DNA of 41,826 nucleotides from JABCPE02 sp963518955 (GCA_963518955.1 CAUQKI010000015.1:1-41826), one strand, 5' to 3'; positions 25,945-34,696 are shown, numbered from the stretch's first letter. The notes: generated from the sequence alone by a model not told the origin. A program made the numbers and translations.

Positions 25945-26850
25945 TTAAAAGCACCATTCCAGCACTTTATACCAAATTCCCAAAGTGAAAAACCCGACAA
26001 TAATGCTGATTCCGATAATCATATTGGTGAGTTTGGTATTGAGTTTAAACTGCTCAGCGATGACACTGGACATTACCAAAGTAGGCATAGCGGATTCAAA
26101 AACTGTGATTTTTACTAAACTTTCTTTCAATCCTAAAACAAGTCCCAAAACCAAAATCAAAGCAGGGCCAATCAATAATTTATAAACCATCGACATGGAA
26201 ATTTGACTCATCAGTTTTTTCCAGCCGTTAAATTTTAACTGCAATCCTATCGAGAACAAAGCCAAAGGCGCCACTGTTCCAGACAGCTTATTAAAAAGCG
26301 GTTCGGCAGGAGAAAGGTCTATAAAAGATGATAAAACTAATGCTGTAATACATCCGATAAATGGCGGAAATGTAAAAAGCCTTTTTAGTAAAAATTTAGC
26401 GCTTATGGTGTTATTGTTTCCACCTTGCAGAGCAGTGATGATGCCCAGTGTAGAAAGGGTAAGAAACATGGCTTGGTCACAGATAATCGCGATGCTCAAA
26501 TATTCTTCGCCATAAAAAGCAGAAACCAGCGGAAAACCAATGAATGAAGTATTGCTGTATCCACTTGTCAGCTGCAGGGTGCTTGTAGAGCGGTTGGAAT
26601 AGTTTTTTAGTTTTGAATAATATTGTATAAATAAATACGCTCCCAAGGCCAAAATAGCCATACTAGCCGCAGGATAGAGTATTTCCAGCGACCACTCTAT
26701 TTTAGGAATATATTTAAAGGAAATAGAGGGCAGCGCGATGTAAAGTATCCAAGTATTGATTCCTTTGTGAGCATCTGGGTGAATGGATTTGGTTGCCTTA
26801 AAGACCATTCCCGCCACAATGCACAATATGATTAAAATAAAATTATCCAT
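25945..26850 (-). CDS. AEC-family (auxin efflux carrier-like) transporter
   Basis: A 301-residue inner-membrane protein with about ten hydrophobic helices. It shows the AEC layout: a first half ending GYSNTSFIGFPLVSAFYG (the conserved N-x-x-F-x-G-xP loop), a long central loop and a second half with APLALFSIGLQLKF and ESAMPTLVMSSVIAEQF. AEC members export organic acids or other small anions; the substrate is not predictable. It lies between rlmN and the DUF4832 gene on the same strand. Confidence 0.85.
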   Translation of the reverse strand: MDNFILIILCIVAGMVFKATKSIHPDAHKGINTWILYIALPSISFKYIPKIEWSLEILYPAASMAILALGAYLFIQYYSKLKNYSNRSTSTLQLTSGYSNTSFIGFPLVSAFYGEEYLSIAIICDQAMFLTLSTLGIITALQGGNNNTISAKFLLKRLFTFPPFIGCITALVLSSFIDLSPAEPLFNKLSGTVAPLALFSIGLQLKFNGWKKLMSQISMSMVYKLLIGPALILVLGLVLGLKESLVKITVFESAMPTLVMSSVIAEQFKLNTKLTNMIIGISIIVGFFTLGIWYKVLEWCF

Positions 26851-26877
26851 TTTATTCTCTATTTGTAGGGCTTTTTT

Positions 26878-27915
26878 CTACGCTTCGGCTATTTTATTGG
26901 CAAGCTGTCCGCAGGCCGCATCGATGTCTCCTCCTCTGCTTCGGCGGATCATCGTAGTGATTCCGTTTTTCTCTAATTGACGAACATAATTTTCTGTGGC
27001 CTCAGGGTTGCTGCGGTCATATTTTCCGTTGCCAATGGAATTATATTCTATCAAATTCACCTTTGTAGGCACTTTTTTACAGAATTTTATCAGGGCTTTT
27101 ATATCTTCATCTTTATCGTTTATGCCTTTCCAAATGCAGTATTCCAGAGTAATGATAGAGCCTGTTTTAGAATACCAATATTGCAGGGCTTCTATGATGT
27201 CTGTCAGCGGGAAATTTTCAGAAAAAGGCATGATTTCATTTCGTTTTTCTTCAATCGCTGAATGCAGCGAAAGCGCTAGTTTTACCTTTAAATCTTCATC
27301 TGCCAGCATTTTTATCATCTTCGGAATTCCAGAAGTAGAAACGGTAATTCTCCTTGGTGACATTCCTAGACCATCGGGCTGAGTGATTTTTCTGATGGCT
27401 TCTACTACATTTTTGTAGTTCATCATAGGTTCGCCCATTCCCATGAATACGATATTAGAGAGAGGTCTATCAAAATAAAGTCTGCTCTGTTTGTCTATCA
27501 AAGCCACTTGGTCCACGATCTCTGCCACCTCTAAGTTTCTCATTCTTTTGAGTTTGGCAGTAGCACAAAACTCACAGTTTAGAGAACATCCTACCTGCGA
27601 GGAAACACAAGCCGTTGTTCGTGTTTCTGTCGGGATTAGAACACTTTCTACCAAAAGCCCGTCGTGGAGTTTTACGCCGTTTTTTATGGTTCCGTCTGAA
27701 CTTCTTTGGAGTTTATCTACCGAGATGGGATTTATCGTATATTCCTCCGAAATCCTTTGGCGAAGCTCTTTGGAAAGGTTAGTCATTTCCTCAATAGAAT
27801 GAAGATTTTTAGACCAAAGCCAGTCATAGACCTGCATGGCACGAAATGGTTTTTCTCCCAAAGAAACAAAATATTCTTTGAGCTGGTCTAAACTGAGGGT
27901 TCTGATATCTTTCAT
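26878..27915 (-). CDS. rlmN: Dual-specificity rRNA/tRNA methyltransferase RlmN (radical SAM)
   Basis: A 345-residue radical-SAM enzyme methylating C2 of A2503 in 23S rRNA and A37 of certain tRNAs. The [4Fe-4S] motif is Cys110-x3-Cys114-x2-Cys117 (GCSLNCEFC); the SAM segment GMGEPMMNYKNV follows, and the C-terminal catalytic Cys335 sits in DIDAACGQL. The N-terminal ~80 residues form the RNA-binding domain. The length is normal. Confidence 0.96.
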   Translation of the reverse strand: MKDIRTLSLDQLKEYFVSLGEKPFRAMQVYDWLWSKNLHSIEEMTNLSKELRQRISEEYTINPISVDKLQRSSDGTIKNGVKLHDGLLVESVLIPTETRTTACVSSQVGCSLNCEFCATAKLKRMRNLEVAEIVDQVALIDKQSRLYFDRPLSNIVFMGMGEPMMNYKNVVEAIRKITQPDGLGMSPRRITVSTSGIPKMIKMLADEDLKVKLALSLHSAIEEKRNEIMPFSENFPLTDIIEALQYWYSKTGSIITLEYCIWKGINDKDEDIKALIKFCKKVPTKVNLIEYNSIGNGKYDRSNPEATENYVRQLEKNGITTMIRRSRGGDIDAACGQLANKIAEA

Positions 27916-27938
27916 TCTATTTGATTGTTTTTAAGATA

Positions 27939-27963
27939 AAAAAGCCTTTTGATTAGGCTTTTT
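27939..27963 (-). terminator. Terminator of the nitroreductase gene
   Basis: AAAAAGCC (27939-27946) pairs with GGCTTTTT (27956-27963). On the minus strand the stem is followed by T residues, 8 bp after the stop codon at 27971. Confidence 0.7.
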
Positions 27964-27970
27964 GAAATAA

Positions 27971-28603
27971 TTATTTATGTTTTATGACTAATTCTTCTTT
28001 GGAGATTCTCACCTTTTTCATCGGTGCCAGCCAGTCGTTTTCGCGGTCAGCATAGCCTACATACATCAGCACCACGCTTTTCAGCCCAAGTTTCTCCAAA
28101 CCAAGAACTTTATCAAAATTTTCGTTGTCAAATCCTTCCACAGGCGTAGAATCTATTTTAAGCTCTGCCGCTTGTGCAAGTGCCATTCCTAGGGCTATGT
28201 ATGCTTGTCGCGCTGCATGTTCGAAATTTCGGATAGGCTCACGCTGTGCAAAAAGCTCCTTTATCATATCCGTATATCTCTCATATCGCCCACGAGGAAG
28301 CCCTCGTTCATCGGTGATAAAATTATACATCTCATCGATTCTCTCAGGTGTATAATTGTCCCACGCAGCAAAGGCGATAATGTGTGAACATGTCATAATT
28401 CCTTTTGGATTAAAAGCACCTTCTACCAGCTTTTCTTTGGTTTCTTGGTCATCTATTATGATGATTCTGAAAGGCTGCAGCCCAGAAGAAGTAGGCGCAA
28501 GGCGAATAGCTTCTATAATCTTGTCTATGTCCTCTTGTGGGACTTTCTTTCCCTCTTGATAGGTTTTTGTGGCATAGCGCCATTTTAAATCATCTAAAAG
28601 CAT
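27971..28603 (-). CDS. Nitroreductase-family NAD(P)H-dependent oxidoreductase
   Basis: A 210-residue FMN-dependent enzyme of the NfsB type. Features are the N-terminal RYATKTYQEGKKVP, RLAPTSSGLQPFRIIII (FMN/substrate-contacting segment) and near the C-terminus GLEKLGLKSVVLMYVGYADREND. It would reduce nitro or quinone compounds in the cytoplasm with NAD(P)H. The gene stands between queA (upstream) and rlmN (downstream), with a terminator after it. Confidence 0.88.
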   Translation of the reverse strand: MLLDDLKWRYATKTYQEGKKVPQEDIDKIIEAIRLAPTSSGLQPFRIIIIDDQETKEKLVEGAFNPKGIMTCSHIIAFAAWDNYTPERIDEMYNFITDERGLPRGRYERYTDMIKELFAQREPIRNFEHAARQAYIALGMALAQAAELKIDSTPVEGFDNENFDKVLGLEKLGLKSVVLMYVGYADRENDWLAPMKKVRISKEELVIKHK

Positions 28604-28635
28604 TTTATAATATTTTTTAAAGTTATTTTCTTAAT

Positions 28636-29685
28636 TTAAATGATAAGCATCGCATCACCATAAGAATAAAACTTGTATTCATTCTTAATAGCTTCTTCGT
28701 AAGCGTGCATCACGAAATCCTTTCCTGCAAAAGCAGCAATCATCATCAGCAAAGTAGATTTCGGTGTGTGGAAATTGGTAATCATAGCATTAGCCACGCC
28801 AAATTCATACGGCGGATAGATGAATTTATTAGTCCATCCATGGTATGCAGACACTCTTCTATTAGAAGAAACAGAGGTTTCCAATGCTCTCATGGTAGTA
28901 GTTCCCACACAGCAAATTCTTCTGTTTTCCTCCACTGCTTTATTGATGATTTCAGCATTTTTTTCATCTATAATGGCTTCTTCGCACTCCATTTTGTGTT
29001 TAGAAATATCCTCTACTTCTATCGGGTTAAATGTTCCTAAACCTACATGAAGTGTAACTTCTGCGAAGTTAATCCCTTTGATTTCCAGTCTCTTCATAAG
29101 GTGTTTAGAAAAGTGAAGTCCAGCCGTAGGAGCTGCCACTGCACCTTCTACTTTGGCATAGATAGTCTGGTATCTTTCTGCATCTTCTGGCTCTACTGCT
29201 CTTTTGATGTATTTAGGAAGTGGGGTTTCTCCCAGTTCTTTTAGTTTTTGACGAAATTCTTCGTAACTACCATCAAATAAGAATCTTAGCGTTCTTCCAC
29301 GAGAAGTAGTATTGTCAATCACTTCTGCGACCAAAGATTCGTCTTCGGTAAAGAAAAGTTTATTCCCTATTCTTATTTTTCTTGCAGGATCTACCAAAAC
29401 ATCCCAAACACGGGTTTCGCGGTCAAGTTCTCTAAGTAGAAAAACTTCTATTCTTGCCCCAGTTTTTTCTTTGTTTCCGTATAGTCTTGCAGGAAAAACC
29501 TTAGTATTATTAAAGATAAATAAATCTCCATCATCAAAGTAATCAATCACATCCTTGAACAGCTTATGCTCTATGGTTTCAGTTTTTCTATTGAGAACCA
29601 TTAGTTTTGCTTCGTCTCTGTGTTCTGATGGATGTTCAGCCAAAAGGTGCTCTGGCAAATGGAAATTAAAATTAGATGTTTTCAT
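28636..29685 (-). CDS. queA: S-adenosylmethionine:tRNA ribosyltransferase-isomerase
   Basis: About 349 residues from MKTSNFNFHLPEHLLAEHP. The enzyme transfers and isomerises the ribosyl group of SAM onto preQ1-modified tRNA, forming epoxyqueuosine. Family segments are FNNTKVFPARLYG, VAAPTAGLHFS and HVGLGTFNPI. The longer frame from 29784 adds 33 residues that are not family-like. A TATATTTG box on the minus strand (29742-29735), with a TTG about 20 nt further upstream, gives a likely promoter. Confidence 0.94.
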   Translation of the reverse strand: MKTSNFNFHLPEHLLAEHPSEHRDEAKLMVLNRKTETIEHKLFKDVIDYFDDGDLFIFNNTKVFPARLYGNKEKTGARIEVFLLRELDRETRVWDVLVDPARKIRIGNKLFFTEDESLVAEVIDNTTSRGRTLRFLFDGSYEEFRQKLKELGETPLPKYIKRAVEPEDAERYQTIYAKVEGAVAAPTAGLHFSKHLMKRLEIKGINFAEVTLHVGLGTFNPIEVEDISKHKMECEEAIIDEKNAEIINKAVEENRRICCVGTTTMRALETSVSSNRRVSAYHGWTNKFIYPPYEFGVANAMITNFHTPKSTLLMMIAAFAGKDFVMHAYEEAIKNEYKFYSYGDAMLII

Positions 29686-29812
29686 TTGAATAAAATTTAC
29701 GGATTTTATATTTTTTAAAATTAAAATAAGTCGGCAAATATACAACCTTAAAATGCCTTTGTCAAGTTTTATTTTTATCAACACCCCAAACAGCCCTTAA
29801 ATTCAAGCTAAA

Positions 29813-30304
29813 TCAAGAAAGATATTCCAAAATCTTTTTCCAGTCTTCTAATTTTTTGTCAAAAGAAATGGTATGCAAAGGACTAGTCGAAGGCAAAAGT
29901 ATAATGGGTAAATGAAAATCACGACCCAATAATTTGATGAGATTTTTATAAGATTTTTGACCATTGCAGAAAACCGCCTTTATATTAGAGTATTTTTCCA
30001 GCAAATCAGGGATTTGATTGACTGTTTCGTTCTTGATTTTCACATCTTGGCTCCCTTCCCTTTCGCAGCTTTCTATGGTGTCCCAAAGTGCAATATTATA
30101 TTTCTCTAAAAGTTCTAATCTATCCTGATAATCAACAGAAAACTCCTCCCCAAACATACAAAACAACAATTTCCAAAAATGATTTTGAGGATGCGCATAG
30201 TATTCTTGTTTCTCCAAAGATTTAGCTCCAGGGATAGAACCTAGAATCAGGATTTTAGATTTTTTTGATATTATTGGAGGGAAAGACTGAATTCTAAACT
30301 GCAT
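29813..30304 (-). CDS. Uracil-DNA-glycosylase superfamily protein, DNA-deoxyinosine glycosylase type
   Basis: From MQFRIQSFPP about 163 residues. The segment LILGSIPGAKSLEKQEYYAHPQNHFW is the hallmark of the hypoxanthine-DNA glycosylase (UDG family 6) branch; the second conserved region is LPSTSPLHTISFDKKLEDW near the C-terminus. It would remove hypoxanthine, and perhaps uracil or xanthine, from DNA in base-excision repair. The upstream seven codons of the longer frame look untranslated. It is divergent from thrS. Confidence 0.82.
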   Translation of the reverse strand: MQFRIQSFPPIISKKSKILILGSIPGAKSLEKQEYYAHPQNHFWKLLFCMFGEEFSVDYQDRLELLEKYNIALWDTIESCEREGSQDVKIKNETVNQIPDLLEKYSNIKAVFCNGQKSYKNLIKLLGRDFHLPIILLPSTSPLHTISFDKKLEDWKKILEYLS

Positions 30305-30374
30305 TTTTATATAAATTATCAACAAAATTAAGTTTTTTCGGCTGAAAAATATTTATAATTTCACTTCTATTTTG

Positions 30375-30382
30375 TAGATTTG
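30375..30382 (+). promoter_or_regulatory. -7 box of the thrS operon
   Basis: TAGATTTG fits TAnnTTTG 21 bp before the thrS start. The -33 position has TTTA rather than TTTG. Confidence 0.45.
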
Positions 30383-30402
30383 CCATTCAATTTTTTAATA
30401 CT

Positions 30403-32337
30403 ATGATAAAAATAACTTTTCCAGACGGCAATCAGCGTGATTTTAACAGAGGAGTAACTCCTTTGGAAATTGCCAAATCAATTAGCGAAGGTCTTGCGAG
30501 AAATACCATCTCTGCATTAGTAGATGAAAAACAAGTAGAAGTTTCTACCCCTATCACGGAGGATGCCACGGTTCAGTTATTAACATGGAATGACGATATG
30601 GGTAAAAAGGCCTTCTGGCATTCTTCTGCCCATGTTTTAGCGCAGACTATTTTGGATTTTTATCCTAATGCGAAACTTACCATAGGTCCTGCCATAGAAA
30701 ATGGATTTTACTATGATGTGGATTTTGATGGAGAAATTCTTTCTGAGAAAGATTTTGAAAAAATTGAGAAAAAAATGCTGGAAAATGCAAAGAAAGATTC
30801 AGCTTTTAGAATTTATCCAGTATCCAAAGCAGATGCACTGAAAGAGTATGCTGATAATCCTTTCAAAAAGGAATTGATAGAAAACCTTACTGATGGAGAA
30901 ATCACTTTCGTTACACATGATAATTTCACAGACCTATGTCGTGGAGGGCATATTCCTAGCACAGGACTTATCAAAGCTGTAAAAATCCTAAATGCAGCAG
31001 GAGCATACTGGCGAGGAGATGAAAAAAACAAGCAGCTTACCAGAGTTTATGGTATTTCTTTCCCAAAACAAAAAGAACTTACCGAATACTTGGAAAGATT
31101 AGAAGAAGCAAAACGCCGTGACCACAGAAAGCTAGGTAAAGAATTAGGAATTTTTGCCTTTTCTGAAAAAGTAGGTGCAGGGCTTCCGCTTTGGCTTCCA
31201 AAAGGTGCTGCACTAAGAAAAAAATTAGAAAATTTCCTTTCTGAAGCACAGAAAAAAGCAGGATATGAATTCGTAATTTCGCCGCACATCGGTCACAAAG
31301 ACTTGTATGTAACTTCTGGACATTACGAAAAATACGGTGCAGATTCATTCCAGCCGATAAAAACTCCACACGAAGGAGAAGAATTTTTATTAAAGCCAAT
31401 GAACTGCCCTCACCACTGCGAAATATACAAAACAAGCCAGTGGTCTTATAAAGATTTACCGAAGAGATTTGCAGAATTCGGAACAGTATATAGATATGAG
31501 CAAAGTGGTGAGTTACACGGGCTTACCAGAGTAAGAGGCTTTACGCAGGATGATGCCCACCTATTCTGTACTCCAGACCAGTTATTATCTGAGTTTGAAG
31601 GAGTTATAGATTTGGTATTGTATGTATTCAGCAGCCTTGGATTTGCTGATTTTACGGCTCAAATTTCATTGAGAGACCCTGAAAACAAGCAAAAATACAT
31701 CGGTTCTGATGAAAACTGGGAAAAAGCAGAAAATGCAATCATTACCGCTGCTAAAAACAAAGGACTAAACACTGTAGTAGAATACGGAGAAGCTGCATTC
31801 TACGGGCCAAAACTAGATTTCATGGTGAAAGATGCTTTGGGAAGAAGCTGGCAGCTTGGAACAATCCAAGTGGATTACAATTTGCCAGAGAGATTTGACC
31901 TTTGGTATACAGGAAGTGATAACGAGAAGCACAGACCTGTGATGATTCACAGAGCGCCGTTCGGTTCTATGGAGCGTTTCATCGCTATTTTACTAGAAAA
32001 TACAGCGGGAGATTTCCCACTTTGGCTGGCTCCAGAGCAGTTTACAATTCTTCCAATTAGTGAAAAATATGTAAATTATGCAGAAAAAGTTTCACAATTG
32101 CTGGAAATTAACGATATTTGCGGTCTGATTGACAAAAGAAATGAAAAAACGGGTAAAAAAATCCGTGATGCAGAATTAAACAAACTGCCATTTATGCTGG
32201 TTGTAGGAGAAAATGAAGAGGCTGAGGGAACTGTTTCCGTGAGAAAGAGAGGCGAAGGAGATTTAGGAACGATGAGCATAGAGGATTTCATAGCTTACTT
32301 TAAGAAAGAAGCGGCTTTGTCTTCAGATATTAAATAA
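30403..32337 (+). CDS. thrS: Threonyl-tRNA synthetase
   Basis: A 644-residue class-II synthetase. In order: TGS domain (1-62), editing domain with HSSAHVLAQ (the HxxxH metal site), the catalytic core with the zinc-site Cys in KPMNCPHHCEIY, motif 2 EFGTVYRYEQSGELHG, motif 3 HRAPFGSMERFIA, and a C-terminal anticodon-binding domain. It begins the conserved thrS-infC-rpmI-rplT group. The 59-bp gap before infC holds no clear terminator. Confidence 0.97.
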   Translation: MIKITFPDGNQRDFNRGVTPLEIAKSISEGLARNTISALVDEKQVEVSTPITEDATVQLLTWNDDMGKKAFWHSSAHVLAQTILDFYPNAKLTIGPAIENGFYYDVDFDGEILSEKDFEKIEKKMLENAKKDSAFRIYPVSKADALKEYADNPFKKELIENLTDGEITFVTHDNFTDLCRGGHIPSTGLIKAVKILNAAGAYWRGDEKNKQLTRVYGISFPKQKELTEYLERLEEAKRRDHRKLGKELGIFAFSEKVGAGLPLWLPKGAALRKKLENFLSEAQKKAGYEFVISPHIGHKDLYVTSGHYEKYGADSFQPIKTPHEGEEFLLKPMNCPHHCEIYKTSQWSYKDLPKRFAEFGTVYRYEQSGELHGLTRVRGFTQDDAHLFCTPDQLLSEFEGVIDLVLYVFSSLGFADFTAQISLRDPENKQKYIGSDENWEKAENAIITAAKNKGLNTVVEYGEAAFYGPKLDFMVKDALGRSWQLGTIQVDYNLPERFDLWYTGSDNEKHRPVMIHRAPFGSMERFIAILLENTAGDFPLWLAPEQFTILPISEKYVNYAEKVSQLLEINDICGLIDKRNEKTGKKIRDAELNKLPFMLVVGENEEAEGTVSVRKRGEGDLGTMSIEDFIAYFKKEAALSSDIK

Positions 32338-32396
32338 GATATTAACCATTAAAATTTAAAGCGATAGCACTAAAGAAAATTAACAACAGAGGTCCG

Positions 32397-32924
32397 ATGC
32401 GAAAGCCTGCACAGGAAGATGCGCATCAGATTAACGACAAAATCAGAGCTAAGGAGGTTCGTTTGGTCGGTGATAATGTAGAACCTGGTGTCTACCCTAC
32501 TTCTGAAGCTTTGAAAATGGCTGAAGAACAGGAATTGGATTTGGTAGTAATTTCGGATAAAGCAGAGCCTTTTATCTGCCGTATCTTGGATTACAAAAAG
32601 TTCCTTTACGAACAAAAGAAAAAACAAAAGGAGCTGAAAGCCAAGCAGGTAAAAGTGGTGATAAAGGAAATCCGTTTTGGTCCTCAGACTGATGAGCACG
32701 ATTTCCAATTCAAGAAAAAACACGCTGAAAAATTCTTGGAAGAAGGTTCTAAACTAAAAACTTATGTTTTCTTCAAAGGAAGATCGATAGTTTTTAAGGA
32801 TCAAGGAGAAATATTACTTCTAAAACTTGCCCAAGAGCTTGAGCATGTAGGAAAGGTAGACCAAATGCCTAAATTAGAAGGAAAAAGAATGATAATGCTA
32901 ATGAGCCCGAAAAAGGCTAAATAG
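32397..32924 (+). CDS. infC: Translation initiation factor IF-3
   Basis: A 175-residue factor that prevents premature joining of ribosomal subunits and checks start codons. The N-terminal domain has INDKIRAKEVRLVGDNVEPG, the linker contains the lysine-rich FLYEQKKKQKELKAKQ stretch, and the C-terminal domain has EIRFGPQTDEHDFQFK and MIMLMSPKK. The ATG at 32397 has an AGAGG upstream. The frame is open further up to 32346, and the eleven extra codons from ATA at 32364 read IALKKINNRGP, so a rare start codon is possible. IF-3 genes elsewhere use AUU for autoregulation. Confidence 0.94.
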   Translation: MRKPAQEDAHQINDKIRAKEVRLVGDNVEPGVYPTSEALKMAEEQELDLVVISDKAEPFICRILDYKKFLYEQKKKQKELKAKQVKVVIKEIRFGPQTDEHDFQFKKKHAEKFLEEGSKLKTYVFFKGRSIVFKDQGEILLLKLAQELEHVGKVDQMPKLEGKRMIMLMSPKKAK

Positions 32925-32983
32925 TTTTTTATCTTTCAGTAAAATAAGATATTGATAACAAATAACATAAAAGAAGTAAGAAA

Positions 32984-33181
32984 ATGCCAAAATTAAAAAC
33001 GAAATCAGGTGCTAAGAAGCGTTTTGCTCTTACTGGAACAGGTAAAATCAAAAGAAAAAATGCTTTTAAAAGCCACATCTTGACTAAAAAAGAAACTAAG
33101 AGAAAGAGAAATCTAACTCAAACTTCTTATGTTGCTAGTGTGGACGAGAAAAGCGTTTTAAAGCAATTAGCAATTAAGTAG
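32984..33181 (+). CDS. rpmI: 50S ribosomal protein L35
   Basis: A 65-residue, highly basic protein. MPKLKTKSGAKKRFALTGTG at the start and KRNLTQTSYV further on are typical L35 sequence. It lies 59 bp after infC and 119 bp before rplT, the usual order. Confidence 0.96.
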   Translation: MPKLKTKSGAKKRFALTGTGKIKRKNAFKSHILTKKETKRKRNLTQTSYVASVDEKSVLKQLAIK

Positions 33182-33300
33182 TTTTTATAAATCATTTCGG
33201 TTTATAAGAATTTTATTCAAAAAAGTTTAACCCTGAAACGGTGCCACTAAGAGAATTCTATGTAATTCCGCCCTTTTCAAAAAAACAAATTAATTAAATT

Positions 33301-33645
33301 ATGCCAAGATCAGTAAATGCTGTAGCGTCTAGAGCGCGCAGAAAAAAAATCTTAAAACAAGCTAAAGGTTTCTTCGGAAGAAGAAAAAATGTTTGGACTG
33401 TTGCGAAAAATGCAGTAGAAAAAGCAATGCAATACGCCTACAGAGGCAGAAAAGAGAAAAAGAGAAATTTCAGAAGTCTTTGGATTACGCGTATCAATGC
33501 GGGAACTAGACAATATGGAATGTCTTACTCTCAGTTCATGGGAGCTCTTAAGAGAAACAACATCAAGCTAAATAGAAAAGTATTGGCTGATTTAGCAATG
33601 AATCATCCAGAAGCATTCAAAGCTGTTGTAGATCAAGTAAAATAA
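33301..33645 (+). CDS. rplT: 50S ribosomal protein L20
   Basis: A 114-residue, basic protein that binds 23S rRNA early in assembly. It starts MPRSVNAVASRARRKKILKQ and contains RKNVWTVAKNAVEKAMQYAYRGR and FMGALKRNNIKLNRKVLADLA, all typical. In many bacteria L20 represses its own operon through the leader. The 119-bp gap before the gene contains a short inverted repeat (GAATTCTATGTAATTC), but no known L20 leader fold is evident. Confidence 0.96.
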   Translation: MPRSVNAVASRARRKKILKQAKGFFGRRKNVWTVAKNAVEKAMQYAYRGRKEKKRNFRSLWITRINAGTRQYGMSYSQFMGALKRNNIKLNRKVLADLAMNHPEAFKAVVDQVK

Positions 33646-33678
33646 ATGTTGAATCGCGTTTTTTGTTATCAATAAAAG

Positions 33679-33706
33679 AAATCCAGGTTATTATTAATCT
33701 GGATTT
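33679..33706 (+). terminator. Terminator of the thrS-infC-rpmI-rplT operon
   Basis: AAATCCAGGTTA (33679-33690) pairs with TAATCTGGATTT (33695-33706) with one G-T pair and a 4-nt loop, followed by T residues. Confidence 0.85.
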
Positions 33707-33726
33707 TTTATAAAATATAAAACAAA

Positions 33727-34491
33727 ATGAAGTTAAAATTTTTAGGAACAGGAACTTCCCAAGGCGTTCCGATCATCGGCTCTGACGACCCTGTCTGCTT
33801 GTCTTCCAACCCAAAAGACAAAAGGCTGCGAAGTTCTGTTCTGATAACTACCGAAACAAATGGGAAAATATTGATAGACTGCGGGCCTGATTTCAGACAG
33901 CAGATGCTTACCAATGGAGAGAACAACATAGATGCTGTACTTCTCACACATGAGCATAATGACCATGTAATCGGGCTGGATGACCTGCGTCCCATTATTT
34001 TCAAAAGACAGAAAAATATTCCTATCTATTGTCTGGAAAGGACTGCGGAAGAGATAAAACAGCGATTTCCCTATGCTTTTAGTGAGGTAAGATACCCTGG
34101 AGCTCCAAGTTTTGATATTCATCTGATAGACAGCGATTTTACAATAGATGAAACCGAAATCACACCAATACATGTTTTTCACAATCAGCTGCCTATAATT
34201 GGTTTTAAGGTGAAAAACTTGGCCTATATAACGGATGCAAGCTCTATCCCTGATTCAGAAATGGAGAAACTGCTAAATCTAGATTTCTTGATTATCAACT
34301 GTCTTAGAAAAGAGGAAAAACACCCTGCACACTTCATTTTGCCTGATGTTTTGGAATTGGTAAAAAAACTAAAACCAAAGAAAACCTATCTGACGCACAT
34401 CAGCCATAAAATAGGCTTTTATGAGCAGACAGAAGCTGAACTTCCTGATGATGTTCATTTGGCATACGATGGTTTAGAAATTATTTTCTAA
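33727..34491 (+). CDS. PhnP-like metallo-beta-lactamase-fold hydrolase
   Basis: A 254-residue hydrolase. The start MKLKFLGTGTSQGVPIIG and the metal motif LTHEHNDHVIGLDD (His75, His77, Asp79, His80) place it with PhnP-type phosphodiesterases acting on cyclic phosphates. PhnP has a structural zinc site made by three Cys near residues 19-24; here only Cys24 is present (GSDDPVC), so that site seems lost or altered. No phn genes are nearby, so the physiological substrate is open. It is transcribed separately from rplT and directly before tRNA-Leu. Confidence 0.8.
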   Translation: MKLKFLGTGTSQGVPIIGSDDPVCLSSNPKDKRLRSSVLITTETNGKILIDCGPDFRQQMLTNGENNIDAVLLTHEHNDHVIGLDDLRPIIFKRQKNIPIYCLERTAEEIKQRFPYAFSEVRYPGAPSFDIHLIDSDFTIDETEITPIHVFHNQLPIIGFKVKNLAYITDASSIPDSEMEKLLNLDFLIINCLRKEEKHPAHFILPDVLELVKKLKPKKTYLTHISHKIGFYEQTEAELPDDVHLAYDGLEIIF

Positions 34492-34507
34492 AAATATGCT
34501 GATTTTT

Positions 34508-34538
34508 TTTGCTGTTATGAAAATAATGTCTATATTTG
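34508..34538 (+). promoter_or_regulatory. Bacteroidota-type promoter of tRNA-Leu
   Basis: TTTG (34508-34511), exactly 19 nt, then TATATTTG (34531-34538), 20 bp upstream of the tRNA. Confidence 0.8.
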
Positions 34539-34558
34539 CACCCGTAAGATTTGAGTAG

Positions 34559-34640
34559 GCCCAGATGGCGGAACTGGTAGACGCACTGGACTCAAAATCC
34601 AGCGCCGCAAGGCGTGCCGGTTCGATTCCGGCTCTGGGTA
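34559..34640 (+). tRNA. tRNA-Leu (anticodon CAA), integration target
   Basis: An 82-nt class-II tRNA. The acceptor GCCCAGA pairs with TCTGGGT, the anticodon stem CTGGA/TCCAG encloses loop CTCAAAA, the variable arm is CGCCGCAAGGCG-like, the T-loop TTCGATT, and the discriminator A. It stays intact because the inserted element restored its 3' end; the same 3' sequence recurs at 40668-40683. Confidence 0.95.
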
Positions 34641-34644
34641 CAAT
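34629..34644 (+). repeat. attL core of the integrative element (tRNA-Leu 3' end)
   Basis: CGGCTCTGGGTACAAT covers the T-stem/acceptor 3' end plus four bases. The identical 16 bp recur at 40668-40683 in the same orientation. Confidence 0.85.
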
Positions 34645-34648
34645 TATT

Positions 34649-34685
34649 AAAGCGTAAAGTATTGTAAATCAATATTTTACGCTTT
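34649..34685 (+). terminator. Terminator supplied by the element after tRNA-Leu
   Basis: A 16-bp stem, AAAGCGTAAAGTATTG (34649-34664) with CAATATTTTACGCTTT (34670-34685), one G-T pair and a T-run. It lies just inside attL. Confidence 0.8.
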
Positions 34686-34696
34686 TTCTTTTAATG

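Noticed and set aside
33182..33300. L20-binding regulatory leader between rpmI and rplT
   Set aside because: Only a short inverted repeat is visible; no fold mimicking the L20 site on 23S rRNA could be traced by eye.
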